A stretch of 64,000 nt of DNA from DATFDN01 sp963767645 (GCA_963767645.1 CAVYEW010000001.1:372001-436000); one strand, 5' to 3'. Shown: positions 1 to 11,425, numbered from the stretch's first letter. Notes: generated by a model not told the origin, from the letters alone. Made by a program: numbers and translations.

Positions 1-24
1 GAGCAATTCCCGAGGAGATCGCGT

Positions 25-1090
25 ATGCTAGCCCCGTATGCTGCCCACCGCGCGCAGATCAAGGCCATCCTGAGCGCCTGGGGAATGCCCGAGGAGAATG
101 CGGAGCCGACAAGCGAGATTCTGGCCTGGGCCGACCTGCACGGCGTGGACAGCCACGGCATCTCGATGCTGCCCGGCTACGACCGGCTGCGCCGCAACGG
201 GCGCGCGCGGATGGACGCGCGCCCCGAGATCATCCGCGAGACGCCGGTCTCCGCCCTGGTGGACGGCGGCGGCGGGCTCGGCCACGTGCCGGCGCGCTTC
301 GCCATGCAAACCGCCATCGACAAGGCGAGGCAGCGCCGGCATGGCCGCGGCGGCGGTGCGCAACTCGGCGCATTTCGGCGCCTGCGGCTTCTATACGCTG
401 ATGGCGGCCGAGGCCGGGTTGATCGGCATGGCCGCCACCTCCGCCTCCGGCATCCAGGTGGCCCCGACCTTCGGCCGGCAGGCAAGGCTCGGCACCGATC
501 CGTGGTCCTTCGCCGCGCCCAGCGCCGACGGCACACCGTTCCTGCTCGACATGGCGACAACGACGGTCGCCGCCGGGCGCATCCGCAACAAGGCCAACGA
601 GAACCAGCCATGCCCGCCGGGCTGGGTGCTGACCAAGGACGGGGCACCCAGCACCGACCCGCTGGAGGCGGCGCAGAAGGGCGGGTTCCTGACCTCGCTC
701 GGCGGCTCGCCGGAGAACAGCAGCTACAAGGGCTATGGGCTCGCGGTGATGGTGAACATCCTGTCTTCCTGCCTGTCGGGCGCCACCCTCATCACCGATC
801 CGATGCACACGAAGAAGCCGCAAGGCCAGGACATCGGGCATTTCTTCATGGCGATCGATCCGGGCCTGTTCCGCGATCCCGCCGAGTTCCAGTCCGACGT
901 CGCCCGTTTCCTCGGCGATTTGCGGGCAACTACGCCGATCGACCCGTCGCAGAAGGTGATGGTGGCGGGCGATCCGCAACGCCGTCTGGCCGCGCAACGC
1001 ATGAAGGACGGCGTTCCCGTCGGGCCCGGTCTGCTGTCCCAGGTGCGCCAGATCGCTCAGGCGAGCGCGGCGCCTTGGCTGCTGGACTGA
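25..1090 (+). CDS. Ldh family NAD(P)-dependent oxidoreductase, frameshifted
   Basis: Member of the malate/L-lactate/ureidoglycolate dehydrogenase (Ldh_2) family, which oxidises 2-hydroxy acids with NAD(P). The N-terminal reading frame carries the family block HGVDSHGISMLPGYDRLRRNG at about residues 39-59. The remainder, with RNSAHFGACGFY and the KGYGLAVMVNIL block, is read one frame over. The switch falls near position 336, where CAGCGCCGGCATG appears to have one C too many. Without it the gene would encode about 354 residues, the normal family length. GAGGAG just upstream supports the ATG at 25. It heads an operon with an SDR and a Liv-type importer, so it probably acts on the imported compound or a product of it; the substrate cannot be read from sequence. 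Confidence 0.8.
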
Positions 1091-1101
1091 GGAGAAGTCT
1101 C

Positions 1102-1887
1102 ATGGTCGCAGGCGCACGCACCCCACTGACGGTCGATCTGACCGGGCTTCGGGTCGCGATCACCGCGGGAGCCAACGGCATCGGCAAGGTGATGGCTGAC
1201 AGCTTCGCCGCGTGCGGCGCGGCCTTGTTCGTCTCCGACGTGGACGAGCGCGCGCTCGCCGCGTGCAGCCATAAGGGGATGCGTGCCGATGCCGGATTGG
1301 TCGCGGACTGCGAGGCATTCGTCGATCAGGCAGCCTCGGAGCTGGGCGGCCTCGATGTGCTGGTCAACAATGCCGGCATTGCCGGGCCGACCGCGCGGGT
1401 CGAGGACGTGACGCCGGAGGCGCTGGACGCCACGCTGCGCATCGACCTCGCCAGCATGTTCCACTGCGCCCGGCGCGCAATCCCCGCGCTGCGCGCTTCA
1501 GGCGGCGGGGCGATCATCAATCTCAGCTCGGCCGCCGGCCGGTTCGGCTTCCCGCTGCGCGCGCCCTACTCGGCCGCCAAATGGGGCGTGATCGGCTTCA
1601 CCAAGTCGCTCTCGATCGAGCTTGGCCCGGACGGCATCCGCGTCAACGCCATCCTGCCCGGCCCAGTGGACGGGCCGCGCATCCGCGCCGTCATCAAGGC
1701 CAAGGCCGAGGCGGCCGGCATCTCGGAGAACGAGATGACGGAGCGCACCGTGGCCGCGACCAGCCTGCGCTGCTTCGTCACCCAGCAGGACATCGCCAAC
1801 ATGGCCCTCTATCTCGCCAGCCCGTTCGGCGCCACGATCAGCGGCCAGGCGATCGGCGTGGACGCCGACATGCAGATCATGACGTAG
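1102..1887 (+). CDS. SDR family oxidoreductase
   Basis: Short-chain dehydrogenase/reductase of 261 residues, the usual size for classical SDRs. The nucleotide-binding motif appears as TAGANGIG near residue 20, the NNAG motif (VLVNNAGIAG) near residue 90, and the catalytic Ser and YxxxK as NLSSAAG and YSAAKWG near residues 137-155. The ATG at 1102 is chosen because GAGGAGAAG lies 5-13 bases upstream and it begins 11 bases after the Ldh stop. Codons are also open upstream in this frame, but only as the out-of-frame continuation of the Ldh gene. It probably performs an NAD(P)-linked step in the same catabolic route. Confidence 0.88.
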   Translation: MVAGARTPLTVDLTGLRVAITAGANGIGKVMADSFAACGAALFVSDVDERALAACSHKGMRADAGLVADCEAFVDQAASELGGLDVLVNNAGIAGPTARVEDVTPEALDATLRIDLASMFHCARRAIPALRASGGGAIINLSSAAGRFGFPLRAPYSAAKWGVIGFTKSLSIELGPDGIRVNAILPGPVDGPRIRAVIKAKAEAAGISENEMTERTVAATSLRCFVTQQDIANMALYLASPFGATISGQAIGVDADMQIMT

Positions 1888-1899
1888 CGGGACAGAATC

Positions 1900-3111
1900 A
1901 TGCCCATCCTCACGCGACGGGCCGCGCTCGGCGTGGCTTCCGGCCTGCTCGCCGCGCCGGCGATCGGCCGCGCACAGGCCGTGCCCATCCGTATCGGCGA
2001 GATCAACAGCTACACCGCCATCCCCGCCTTCACCCTGCCCTATCGTAAGGGCTGGCAGATGGCGGAAGACGAGGTGAACGCCAAGGGCGGCGTGCTCGGC
2101 CGGCCTCTGGAAGTCATCTCGCGCGACGACGCGGGCAAGCCCGCGGATGCGGTGCGGCTCGCCAACGAGCTGGTGAACGAGCAGAAGGTGGATCTGCTGG
2201 CCGGCGGCTATCTCTCCAATGTCGGCCTCGCGCTTTCCGACTACGCGCTGCACACGGACAAGATCTATGTCGCCGGCGAGCCGCTGTCGGATGCCCTGGT
2301 TTGGCAGGATGGCAACCGGGTCTGCTTCCGTCTGCGCCCCGACACCTACATGCAGATCGCCATGCTGCTGGACGAGGCGGCGAAGCTGCCCGCCAGAACC
2401 TGGGCGACGGTCGCGCCGAACTACGAGTACGGACAATCGGCAGTGAAGTGGTTCAAGCAGTTGCTCGGCGCGCGCCGTCCCGATGTGCGGTTCGTGGGCG
2501 AGCAATGGCCCGCGCTCGGCCATATCGACGCCGGGGCGACCGTGGTGGCGCTGCAGGCATCCAAGCCCGACGCCATCTTCAACGCCACGTTCGGGCCGGA
2601 CCTGACGAACCTTGTCCGCCAGGGCAACACGCGCGGCCTGTTCGACAATCGCCCGGTCGTATCGTTGCTGACCGGCGAGCCCGAGTATCTCGACACGCTC
2701 GGCACGGATACGCCGCAGGGCTGGATCGTCACCGGCTATCCTTGGTCGGAGGACCAGGCGCCGGCCAACGCCGCCTTTGTGCAGAGCTACCAGGCCCGGT
2801 TCAAGGAGCCGCCCCGCATGGGCTCGGTCGTCGGCTATGCGCTCATCCACGCCATCGCCGCCGGAATCGCGCGCGCCGGCGGCACCGCGACACCGGCGCT
2901 CGCGTCCGGCTTGGCGGGCGCCCGCTTCCCCACCCCGTTCGGCGAGGCTGCGTTCCGGGCGATCGACCATCAGAGCACGATGGGCACGTTCGTCGGCCGC
3001 CTCGCCGTGCGCGACGGGCGCGGCGTGATGGTCGATTGGCACTATGTCGACGGTGCCTCGGTGATGCCGCCGGATGCCGAAGTGCGGACGCTGCGGCCCG
3101 CCGCCGCCTGA
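1900..3111 (+). CDS. ABC transporter substrate-binding protein (Liv/amide type)
   Basis: Periplasmic type I solute-binding protein of 403 residues, of the branched-chain amino acid/amide/urea family (Peripla_BP_6). The N terminus has a twin-arginine-like export signal, TRRAALG, followed by a hydrophobic stretch ending at AIGRAQA. The mature start (VPIRIGEINSYTAIPAF) and the segment EDEVNAKGGVLGRPLEV are typical of the family. It is followed after 2 bases by the fused permease and then both ATPases, so it is the capture component of a complete importer. The ligand is not predictable; co-location with two dehydrogenases suggests a hydroxy acid, amide or aromatic compound as easily as an amino acid. 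Confidence 0.9.
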   Translation: MPILTRRAALGVASGLLAAPAIGRAQAVPIRIGEINSYTAIPAFTLPYRKGWQMAEDEVNAKGGVLGRPLEVISRDDAGKPADAVRLANELVNEQKVDLLAGGYLSNVGLALSDYALHTDKIYVAGEPLSDALVWQDGNRVCFRLRPDTYMQIAMLLDEAAKLPARTWATVAPNYEYGQSAVKWFKQLLGARRPDVRFVGEQWPALGHIDAGATVVALQASKPDAIFNATFGPDLTNLVRQGNTRGLFDNRPVVSLLTGEPEYLDTLGTDTPQGWIVTGYPWSEDQAPANAAFVQSYQARFKEPPRMGSVVGYALIHAIAAGIARAGGTATPALASGLAGARFPTPFGEAAFRAIDHQSTMGTFVGRLAVRDGRGVMVDWHYVDGASVMPPDAEVRTLRPAAA

Positions 3112-3113
3112 CG

Positions 3114-4949
3114 GTGCCGCTGCTCGCGATCCAGGCGCTCACTGGGCTGGCTTCGGCCTCCGCGCTGTTCCTCGTCGCCGCGGGACTGACGGTGATCTTC
3201 GGGGTCACGCGGATCGTCAACTTCGCGCATGGCGGCCTGTTCATGCTGGGCGCCTATGTCGGCTGGTCGCTGATCGACCGCTTGCCGCCGACGCCGATCG
3301 GCTTCGCGCTGGGCGCGCTCGGTGCCGCGCTCGCGCTCGGCTTGGCGGGGACCGCGATGGAGGTCACGGTCCTGCGCCGGCTCTATCGCGCGCCGCCGAT
3401 CCTGCAACTGCTGGCAACTTTCGCGGTCGCGCTGATCGTGCAGGACGCGACCTTGTTCATCTGGGGGCCGGACGACCTCGCCGTGCCGCGCCCGCCCTGG
3501 CTGCGCGGGTCCGTCCTCGTCTCCGGCGCGCGGTTCCCAACCTATGACGCGGCGCTCATCGTCATCGGTCCCGCCGTTCTGCTGGCGCTCTGGCTGCTGT
3601 TCACGCGCACGCACTGGGGCACGCTGGTACGGGCAGCGACCGAGGATCGGGAGATGGTGGGCGCGTTGGGGGTGGACCAGCGGAAGCTGTTCACCGCCGT
3701 CTTCGCGCTCGGCGCCGCGCTCGCGGGCCTCGGCGGCGCGCTGAGCCTGCCCGACCAGTCGGCGACTCTGGGAATGGACCTCGGCGCCGTCACGGATGCG
3801 TTCGTGGTGGTGGTGCTGGGCGGGCTGGGCAGCCTTCCGGGGGCCTATCTCGCTTCGGTGCTGATCGGCGAGGTGCAGTCGTTCGGGCTGATGCTGCTGC
3901 CGCAGGCGTCCCTCGCGCTCGCCTTCGTCGCGATGGCCGTGGTGCTGGCGGTGCGCCCCAACGGGCTGCTCGGCCGCCCGCTGGCTGAGCCCCGCGGCGA
4001 TGCCGCCAATACGCCGCTAATCCGGCCCGCCCCACCGATGGCGCGCTGGCTGGGCGCGCTCGCCCTGGCGGCCGCTATCGCCGCACCGGCCTTCCTCGGC
4101 ACGTACGGGCTTTCGGTGCTGACCGAGGCCGCAATCGCCGTGCTGTTCGCCGCGAGCCTGCACTTCATCATGGGGCCGGGCGGCATGGCGAGCTTCGGTC
4201 AGGCGGCCTTCTTCGGCATTGGCGCCTACGCCGCCGGCCTGCTCGCAACCCGGCACGCAGCGATGCTGCTCGCCCTGGCGGCGGCCCCGCTCGCGTCCGG
4301 ACTGGCGGCGCTGCTGCTCGGCTGCATGCTGGTGCGCCTCGCGGGCGTCTATTTCGCCATGCTGACCCTTGCCTTCGCGCAGATCGTCTGGGCGGTCTGC
4401 GTGCAATGGAACGGGTTGACCGGCGGCGAGGACGGCATCCTCGGCGTCTGGGCCGCCCCTTTTGTCTCCGGGCCGGCCCGGTTCTACTGGCTGGCGCTGG
4501 GTGTATGTCTCTCGGCCACGCTGCTGTTGCGCCGCGCCGCCTATGCGCCGTTCGGCTATGCGCTGCGCGCCGCACGCGATTCCGAGCGCCGGGCAGAGGC
4601 GATCGGGCTCGGCCCACGCCGGCTTCGGCTAGCCGCATTCGGGCTGGCCGGCGCGGCTTCGGGCCTCTCCGGCGCGGTGTTCGCCTATGCCAAGGGCAGC
4701 GTCTTTCCGGGCTACGCCGCCATTCCCCGCTCCGTGGATGCGCTGGTGATGGTGCTGCTGGGCGGGCTGCACGCGATGGCGGGACCGATCATCGGCGCAC
4801 TGGCCTATACCGGGATTTATGACGTGCTGCTGCAAGCCACCGATCTCTGGCGGCTCGCGCTGGGGGCCATGATCCTGGTGGTCATTCTCGCCGTTCCCGA
4901 CGGTCTGGCGGGCGCGGCCGTCCGGCTGATCGCGCGCGACCAGGGATGA
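3114..4949 (+). CDS. fused LivH-LivM ABC transporter permease
   Basis: Single reading frame of 611 residues carrying both inner-membrane permeases of a branched-chain amino acid-type importer. The first ~290 residues are LivH-like (GLTVIFGVTRIVNFAHGG near the N terminus, VVVLGGLGSLPGAYLAS later). From about residue 300 the protein is LivM-like (GPGGMASFGQAAFFGIGAYAA, then VMVLLGGLHAMAGPIIGA). These are usually two separate genes; here no stop or start intervenes and the linker (RPLAEPRGDAANTPLIRPAP) joins them. The GTG at 3114 follows the binding-protein stop by 2 bases; the frame is open further upstream but overlaps that gene. The stop overlaps livG by 4 bases. Confidence 0.88.
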   Translation: MPLLAIQALTGLASASALFLVAAGLTVIFGVTRIVNFAHGGLFMLGAYVGWSLIDRLPPTPIGFALGALGAALALGLAGTAMEVTVLRRLYRAPPILQLLATFAVALIVQDATLFIWGPDDLAVPRPPWLRGSVLVSGARFPTYDAALIVIGPAVLLALWLLFTRTHWGTLVRAATEDREMVGALGVDQRKLFTAVFALGAALAGLGGALSLPDQSATLGMDLGAVTDAFVVVVLGGLGSLPGAYLASVLIGEVQSFGLMLLPQASLALAFVAMAVVLAVRPNGLLGRPLAEPRGDAANTPLIRPAPPMARWLGALALAAAIAAPAFLGTYGLSVLTEAAIAVLFAASLHFIMGPGGMASFGQAAFFGIGAYAAGLLATRHAAMLLALAAAPLASGLAALLLGCMLVRLAGVYFAMLTLAFAQIVWAVCVQWNGLTGGEDGILGVWAAPFVSGPARFYWLALGVCLSATLLLRRAAYAPFGYALRAARDSERRAEAIGLGPRRLRLAAFGLAGAASGLSGAVFAYAKGSVFPGYAAIPRSVDALVMVLLGGLHAMAGPIIGALAYTGIYDVLLQATDLWRLALGAMILVVILAVPDGLAGAAVRLIARDQG

Positions 4950-5697
4950 CAGAGCCGGGCGTCGTACTGGAGGTGAACGGTCTGCGGAAATCCTTCGGCG
5001 CGGTGGCCGCCGTGCGCGGGGTCTCGTTCACTGTCGCCTCCGGCGAGGCGCTGGCCATGATCGGTCCGAACGGGGCCGGCAAATCGACCTGCTTTGCCAT
5101 GCTCGGCGGCCAGCTCAGGCCGGATGAGGGGCGCGTCACGCTGCTCGGTCGCGACGTCACCGGCGCGCGGCCCGCCACGATGTGGCGCCGCGGCGTCGGG
5201 CGCACCTTCCAGGTCACGGAGACCTTCGCCTCGATGACCGCGCGCGAGAACGTGCAGATGGCGCTGCTCGCCCAAGCGCGCCGCGTCTGGCGCTTCTGGA
5301 CCCCGGCTGCCCGGCATTTCGCGTCCCAGGCGGAGTTGTTGCTGCGCGAGGTAGGGTTAGGCGAGCAGGCCGAGCGCGCCGCCGGCGTCCTCGCCTATGG
5401 CGACGTGAAGCGGCTCGATCTGGCGATGGCATTGGCGAGCCGCCCGCGGCTGCTGTTGATGGACGAGCCGAGCGCGGGGATGGCGGGCGGGGAGCGGCGG
5501 GCGATGATGCAGCTCGTGCGCCGGATCGTGGCCCAGCAGGGCGTCTCGGTCCTGTTCACCGAGCACGATATGGACATCGTCTTCGGCACCGCCGACCGCA
5601 TCCTCGTCTTGCACCGGGGCGAGGTCATCGCCGAGGGGCCTCCGGCGAGCATCCGCGCCGACCCGCGGGTGCGCGCGGCCTATCTGGGAGACGTGGT

Positions 5698-5704
<7 letters not shown>
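4946..5704 (+). CDS. livG: Liv-type ABC transporter ATP-binding protein LivG
   Basis: First ATPase of the importer, 252 residues. It has Walker A GPNGAGKST near residue 38 and Walker B LLLMDEPSAGM near residue 170, then the switch histidine in FTEHDMDIVF. The LivG hallmark VGRTFQVTETF is also present. The ABC signature is weak (VLAYGDVKR in place of LSGGQ, as in many LivG proteins). The ATG overlaps the permease stop in an ATGA, indicating translational coupling, and the gene overlaps livF at its 3' end. Confidence 0.92.
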
Positions 5705-6399
<695 letters not shown>

Positions 6400-7664
6400 T
6401 CCCGGCGATTTCCGGCCATTGCACCCGCGCCACATAGTCGGCCACCGGACCGCCCCTATCGCCCCAGTTGCTGGACCAGATCACCTGCGAGCCGTCCGGC
6501 GATGGCGAGGCGTGCGGCTCGCTCCAGTAATCGGCCTTCGCGAGATGGGTCTGCACGATCCGGCGGATCTCGCCGCTGCCATCGATGCGCAGCGCGATGA
6601 CCTCGAGATAGAAGGGCGTCCAGGTCGGATGGCGGGTGATTTCCTCGTAGGTGCCGCTATACGTCAGGAATACCCAGCCCGGCCGCCTGATGCTGCGCAG
6701 GGAGGCGTGCTGGCCTTCGCCGTACGGGGCGAGATCCGTGACCGCGCCATCGGAGAGGCGCCGCTTGACGATGTGGTACTCGTCCGGCGGCGCCTTGCTG
6801 ATGCCGACATAGACGTCGCTGCCGTCCGCATCGACCGTCATGTCGCCATGGCCCGGACGGTGATTCTCGGTCCAGTGCTGCACCTGCTCGCCGGATACGG
6901 TGAAGACGTATGCCTGGTTCGTCTGGTCCGGCATGGTCTGCCAGCAGAAGACGTATCTGCCGGTCGGCGAGATGGTGCAGTAGCCGTTGACCCCTGCCAG
7001 CCGGGCCAGCGCGATGGACGGAAATTTCCGCCGGGCGGCGATGTCGTAGGCGAACGCGACCAGCCCGCCGTTGCGGTCCGTGGCGCGCACGACCAGGCGG
7101 TTGCCGTCGTAGGAGGGATTGCCCTTGTAGGGCCCGAACTGGAAATGCCGGTACGCCGGGTCCGCGTAGATCGTCGTCCTGGCATCGGTCCGGGGCGTCC
7201 AGGTGTAGATCTCGTTGCCGTTCACGCAGATCATCAGCGCCGGGTCGGTAGGATGCCACTCGCATTCGTTGGGCACGGTGCGCAGGAACAACGGTTTGTA
7301 GGTCTGGCCGTCCAGGAACAGAAAACAGCGCTCGCGGCAGCCGTTGACGATGACCAACAGGCTCTGGTCCGCGTTCCAGGCTTGCGAGCTTGAGTAGCGA
7401 TGCGTGCAGTATTGCGGGCGGCACCGGGCGCCGGGCAAGGCGGTCCACCCCGGATCGATGATCCGGGTGAAGCGCGTGCCGAACACCGGGTCGGTGACTG
7501 GCTCGAGATAACCGGGCCGAGGCGCCGGCGGCGTGGCAAGCAGCTCTGCGTCGGCGAGGCGCGTCTGGGGCCAGACGCTCCCGGCGGAGACGAACGAGGC
7601 CGTCAGCACAAGCAGGATGCGGGCCAGGATGATCCAGACACGCGCGATGCTCGGCCTGGCCATC

Positions 7665-9080
7665 CTACTTGGCCGCCAGCCGGCGCATCAGGCCGGCGGT
7701 GCGCAGGCCGCGCCACGCCGGGCCGCTGGCCCCCTTCCCCGGCATTTGCATCACGGCAAGCACGCCCGGGATGAGGTGCAGCTTCTTCCATATGAACAGC
7801 GCCATGCCGACGTTCCACACGACCAGTGCGGCGCTGGCCGCGACCGCCGCGCCATTCGGCCCAATGAGGCCGATCAGCACCGAAGTGGCGACGGCGTTGA
7901 GCACGGCGGTCGAGACGAACAGCACGGATGCGGCGCGCTCGTTGCCGGTCATGGTCATCAGGAACAGCTGCGAGCCGCCGGCCGCGGCGGCCACTTGGCC
8001 GATGAGCAGGATGCGCATGGTGGTGACGCCGGCCGCGAAGTCGTGCCCGAACCAGGCGAGCAGGTGCGACGGAAACACCCACAACGGGAGGGCGATGCAA
8101 GTAGCCCCGAGCAAGCTCCAGATCGCCGCTCTAGTGACCAGGTGCTGCAGCCCGACGCGGTCGTTTCGTACGAACAAGTCCGAGATCATCGGCGCGAACA
8201 GCGTATTTACCGCCGTGCGCGGCAGAGCGAGCAGGAAGGTGATGTTGAAGACCAGGGCGTAGATGCCCGCTTCCTTCGTGTATCCGGCCCAGCCGAGCAG
8301 GAACACGCCGGTGCGGTTCGTCGCAGCCTCGGCGACGGCGATTATGACCAGCGGCAGCGCCGTTCTCCGCCAGAGACTCGCCTCCTGCTCGGGAACCAGG
8401 CTCCGCAGGTTGCGCGGCTGGCGCCGGCGCATGGCCAGGCTGACCAGTCCTAATCCGACTGCGGAGCTGAGCACAGTCGCCAGCATGGCGAAGGGCGCGT
8501 CGATGCCACGGACGCGACAGAGGACGGCGACGCCGACGAAGCCGGCCAGCAGGCCGTCGCGCACCAGACGGTCGGGCACCAGCGCCGAGGCGACGCCGCC
8601 GAACGCACGCACGATCGACGACCGAGCCCAGAGCAGCGCCCAGACCGGCACGAGGGCGAATCCGATGAGGAAGGTTTGCCTGAACTCGGGCGAAATCCGT
8701 CCGGCACCGGCCTCGACGATGGCACTGCCAAGCAGGGCGATGCCGATGCCCATCGCAGCCACCCGGCGTTGCGCGTACTGCATTACCCCGCGCAGCCTTG
8801 TCCAGGCCCCTTGCACGCGGTAGGCGGGGATCAAACGAAGCAGCGAGACCTCGAAACCGAGCGCCGACAGATAGGCGAGGACCGTCATGCACGCGAACAC
8901 GGTGGCGTAGATGCCGTAGGCCTGGGCGCCGATCGATCGGGCGATGACGAGTTGCGAGCAGTAGCTCAGCCCGGCTCCGGCACCGTAGATGCCGAAAGCG
9001 GCGATGCTGCTGCGGGCGAGCCGCCCGGACGAGGTGCCGCCGACCGTCTGGATCGTCGCGCCGGCTTGGGGAGGGGTCAT
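7665..9080 (-). CDS. polysaccharide flippase (Wzx/MATE-like)
   Basis: Integral membrane protein of 471 residues with about 12-14 hydrophobic segments, of the oligosaccharyl-lipid flippase superfamily. The N-terminal SSIAAFGIYGAGAGLSYCSQ and SIGAQAYGIYATVFACM resemble Wzx/RfbX proteins, which move undecaprenyl-linked repeat units across the inner membrane. The ATG at 9080 overlaps the upstream P-loop gene stop in an ATGA, so it is preferred to the in-frame start 108 bases upstream, which lies inside that gene. It lies in a row of glycan genes with the Wzc-like protein and sugar transferase. Confidence 0.82.
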   Translation of the reverse strand: MTPPQAGATIQTVGGTSSGRLARSSIAAFGIYGAGAGLSYCSQLVIARSIGAQAYGIYATVFACMTVLAYLSALGFEVSLLRLIPAYRVQGAWTRLRGVMQYAQRRVAAMGIGIALLGSAIVEAGAGRISPEFRQTFLIGFALVPVWALLWARSSIVRAFGGVASALVPDRLVRDGLLAGFVGVAVLCRVRGIDAPFAMLATVLSSAVGLGLVSLAMRRRQPRNLRSLVPEQEASLWRRTALPLVIIAVAEAATNRTGVFLLGWAGYTKEAGIYALVFNITFLLALPRTAVNTLFAPMISDLFVRNDRVGLQHLVTRAAIWSLLGATCIALPLWVFPSHLLAWFGHDFAAGVTTMRILLIGQVAAAAGGSQLFLMTMTGNERAASVLFVSTAVLNAVATSVLIGLIGPNGAAVAASAALVVWNVGMALFIWKKLHLIPGVLAVMQMPGKGASGPAWRGLRTAGLMRRLAAK

Positions 9081-9841
9081 TGAGACCACCGCTCGGAAAG
9101 CGTGCCGGGACCAGACTTTGCCGCGACCGCCTGCTCGATCCGGTCCAGCGCATCGCCCATCAACGATGGGCTGTCGGAGTCGACGCACACCAAGCTTCGG
9201 CCCCGGCTGCGGAGCAGCTCGGAGAGCTCATCCACGATTGGCACGAAACCCAGATTGGCGTTGAGATCGAGTTCAAAGAGTTGCTCGAGCCTGCTCTGCG
9301 CATCCTGCCGGCGGCCGAGCCTTGCCGTGAGCACCTCCTTCGGCGCGTTGACCCGGATCAGCAGGTCGGGCGCCGGTACCATGTCCAAGGCGCCGGCCAG
9401 CTGATGCCGGTCCGCCGCGCGGCCCAGCAGTACCAGCGAGCACAGCGCCTGGATGAAGGCCTGGTCGAACAGGACGAGATCGCTCGCCAGCGCGGCGCGC
9501 TGCCAGGAATGCACCAGCCGGACGAGGTACTGCCGCAAACGGATCGACCATACGATGCTGCGCGGCGGAAACATCCGCATGAGTTCGCCGGTGGTGCCAT
9601 CGTCGCGTGCCGCGGGTACGAAGATCTGGCCGGCCGCCGCGACCATGCCGACGCCAGGCCGGATAAGCCGCTTCGCCATTGCCGTCGCCGGAAGCCGGGC
9701 CGGGCGCATGGTCTCGGCCTCCGCCGGCCGGTCGCTCAGGATCAGCTCGACCGCCCGGCCGCTCTCGCGCAGCCTCGCGGCCAATTTCTTGGCAAAGGTC
9801 GTCTTGCCGACCCCTGGCGGGCCGAAAAGCTCGATGATCAC
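9077..9841 (-). CDS. P-loop NTPase of the polysaccharide locus
   Basis: Protein of 254 residues beginning MIIELFGPPGVGKTTFAKKL, an N-terminal Walker A of the AAA/kinase type. Later segments LVLFDQAFIQAL (possible Walker B) and LLIRVNAPKEVLTARLGRR (lid-like arginines) resemble deoxynucleoside or thymidylate kinase folds. The phosphoacceptor is unknown. Such small kinases recur in capsule and exopolysaccharide loci next to nucleotidyltransferase-kinase fusions, as here (22 bases downstream of that gene). I would call it a kinase-like protein of unknown substrate. Confidence 0.65.
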   Translation of the reverse strand: MIIELFGPPGVGKTTFAKKLAARLRESGRAVELILSDRPAEAETMRPARLPATAMAKRLIRPGVGMVAAAGQIFVPAARDDGTTGELMRMFPPRSIVWSIRLRQYLVRLVHSWQRAALASDLVLFDQAFIQALCSLVLLGRAADRHQLAGALDMVPAPDLLIRVNAPKEVLTARLGRRQDAQSRLEQLFELDLNANLGFVPIVDELSELLRSRGRSLVCVDSDSPSLMGDALDRIEQAVAAKSGPGTLSERWSQ

Positions 9842-9863
9842 GTTGCCTCCTGGGTGCCGACGG

Positions 9864-11376
9864 TCAAAGCACCCGCCACACTTCGCGCTTGACCGCGGCG
9901 ATCACGCTGGTCAGCGGCTGCATGGCGTCCACCCGCACCACGGACGCATTCGGAAAGCTGAGCTGCCGCACGCAAGCGATGCGTTGCTCCACGACGCGGG
10001 GATCCATGTCCGGCTCGCGCCGAGCGATGACGTCCTTGGTCACGTCCAGCTTGATGACGAGATCGGGCGCAAGCTGGCGGGCAAGCGCGTAGGAGTTCGC
10101 CTCGAACCGCCGCAGCCAGCGTGGCGCCCTCGACAGGCGCGGCAGCAGCGGCCCGTCATTGAAGTCGGGGAGCTGATCCTGCGGGTAGCGGTCGGCGATG
10201 ACGACCATCCCGCGCTCCGCCGCGCGACGCGCCCTGAGCAGCTTCAGCCGCTTCTCGACCGCGAGCACGCTCGCCCACAGCATCAGCATCAGGCCGTACA
10301 CCGGCCCCGGAGCACGGGCCGAGACCTTGCCGTGCGACGATCCCTTGGGCTTGGAGCGGATCAACCGGGAGATCAGGGGCACCAGCAGCTTGAACGGCAG
10401 GAGCACCACCGACGGCCGGCCGTCGCCGGTGCCGAAATAGATCGGCATCACGTCCACTTCCCCGCCGAGCCAGGTTCGGAGTGTCGCCACCGCGGTGGAC
10501 TTTCCGCTGCCATCGACGCCGAGCACGGCCACTACGCTTCCGCCTCCCGGCGCGCGCCGGCTCCAGGGCCGAGGCAGGTGAAGCGAACCCTTGTTCATCC
10601 CGCCGGCCGCCCATCGCAGCGTGCGCCCCGCGCTCCGAACCCGGCCCTCGACCGCGTTGTAGGTGCGGTGCGGAGCCAATGCCTTCCGCACGCGCCGGTG
10701 CAGGCGGCGCTGGGTTTCAAGCCTGTCGCCGGCATGGACGGCATCGGCCAGCGCACACCCCAGCTCGTCGCCCATCAACTCGGCTGCCCGCGCGCGCAGC
10801 ATCAGCAGATCCACCCGCGCCGCGAGCGCCGCTCTGTCGAGCTCGAACTTGCGCCGCGTCTTGTCCCAGTTCCGCAGCGTGACCGGGTCCGAGCGCCGCA
10901 ATTCGAGACAGGCGCGCACCGCGAGCAGGACCGCCTCGGTGGCCGGATCAAGCATCCGGATCGGCAGCCTTGGATGCATCACCGCGCCGGCCAGCACCGT
11001 TGTCTCCCAGGGCAGACGATAGTTCTTGAACAGCCGCTCGCCGGCAACCAGGCGGGTGTGCATGTGGACATGTACGATCAGGCCGCTTGCCTCGTCGTAA
11101 CCGAGGAAGCTTGACACTGCCGGATGCTCGCGTCCGGCCACCGACGGAAAGAGCTTGAGGCCGGATCGCAGCAGGATTTGTTGCGCGCGGTGCTGATCGT
11201 GGTGCGCGACCAGCAGATCGAGATCCGCCTCGCCGGCCAGCACCTCGGCGAGGCGCCGGCTGCTCTTCCAGTAGCAGGTACCAGATCCCGTGCTCATGGA
11301 AGGCGGTCAGCAGGTCGAGCAGCAGGTCCAGCACGGGAGCTTCCGCGCTCGACGGATCGATGGCGCCATCTCTCAT
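9864..11376 (-). CDS. nucleotidyltransferase / thymidylate kinase-like fusion, frameshifted
   Basis: Two-part protein of about 503 residues. The N-terminal half is a nucleotidyltransferase-fold region: HEHGIWY then CYWKSSRRLAEVLAGEADLD, the usual fold start with a DLDLLV metal site. The C-terminal half has Walker A GVDGSGKSTAV, a later VVIADRYPQD and a lid-like RREPDMDP, as in thymidylate kinases. The two parts of the N terminus are in different frames: TACCTGC near 11277 has one C too many, and the span length (3n+1) agrees. The start at 11376 (MRDGAID) leaves a 49-base gap after the Wzc-like gene. Such fusions are found in exopolysaccharide loci; biochemical role unknown. Confidence 0.7.
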
Positions 11377-11425
11377 CTCGACGTTCCCCGTACTGAGCGC
11401 TTCGGATGCCCAGGCCCGGCAGGGC

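Noticed and set aside
25..1887. Single 620-codon open frame covering Ldh and SDR
   Set aside because: It only appears continuous because the Ldh gene is shifted; residues about 105-355 have no Ldh similarity, whereas the other frame does. Two genes are annotated instead.
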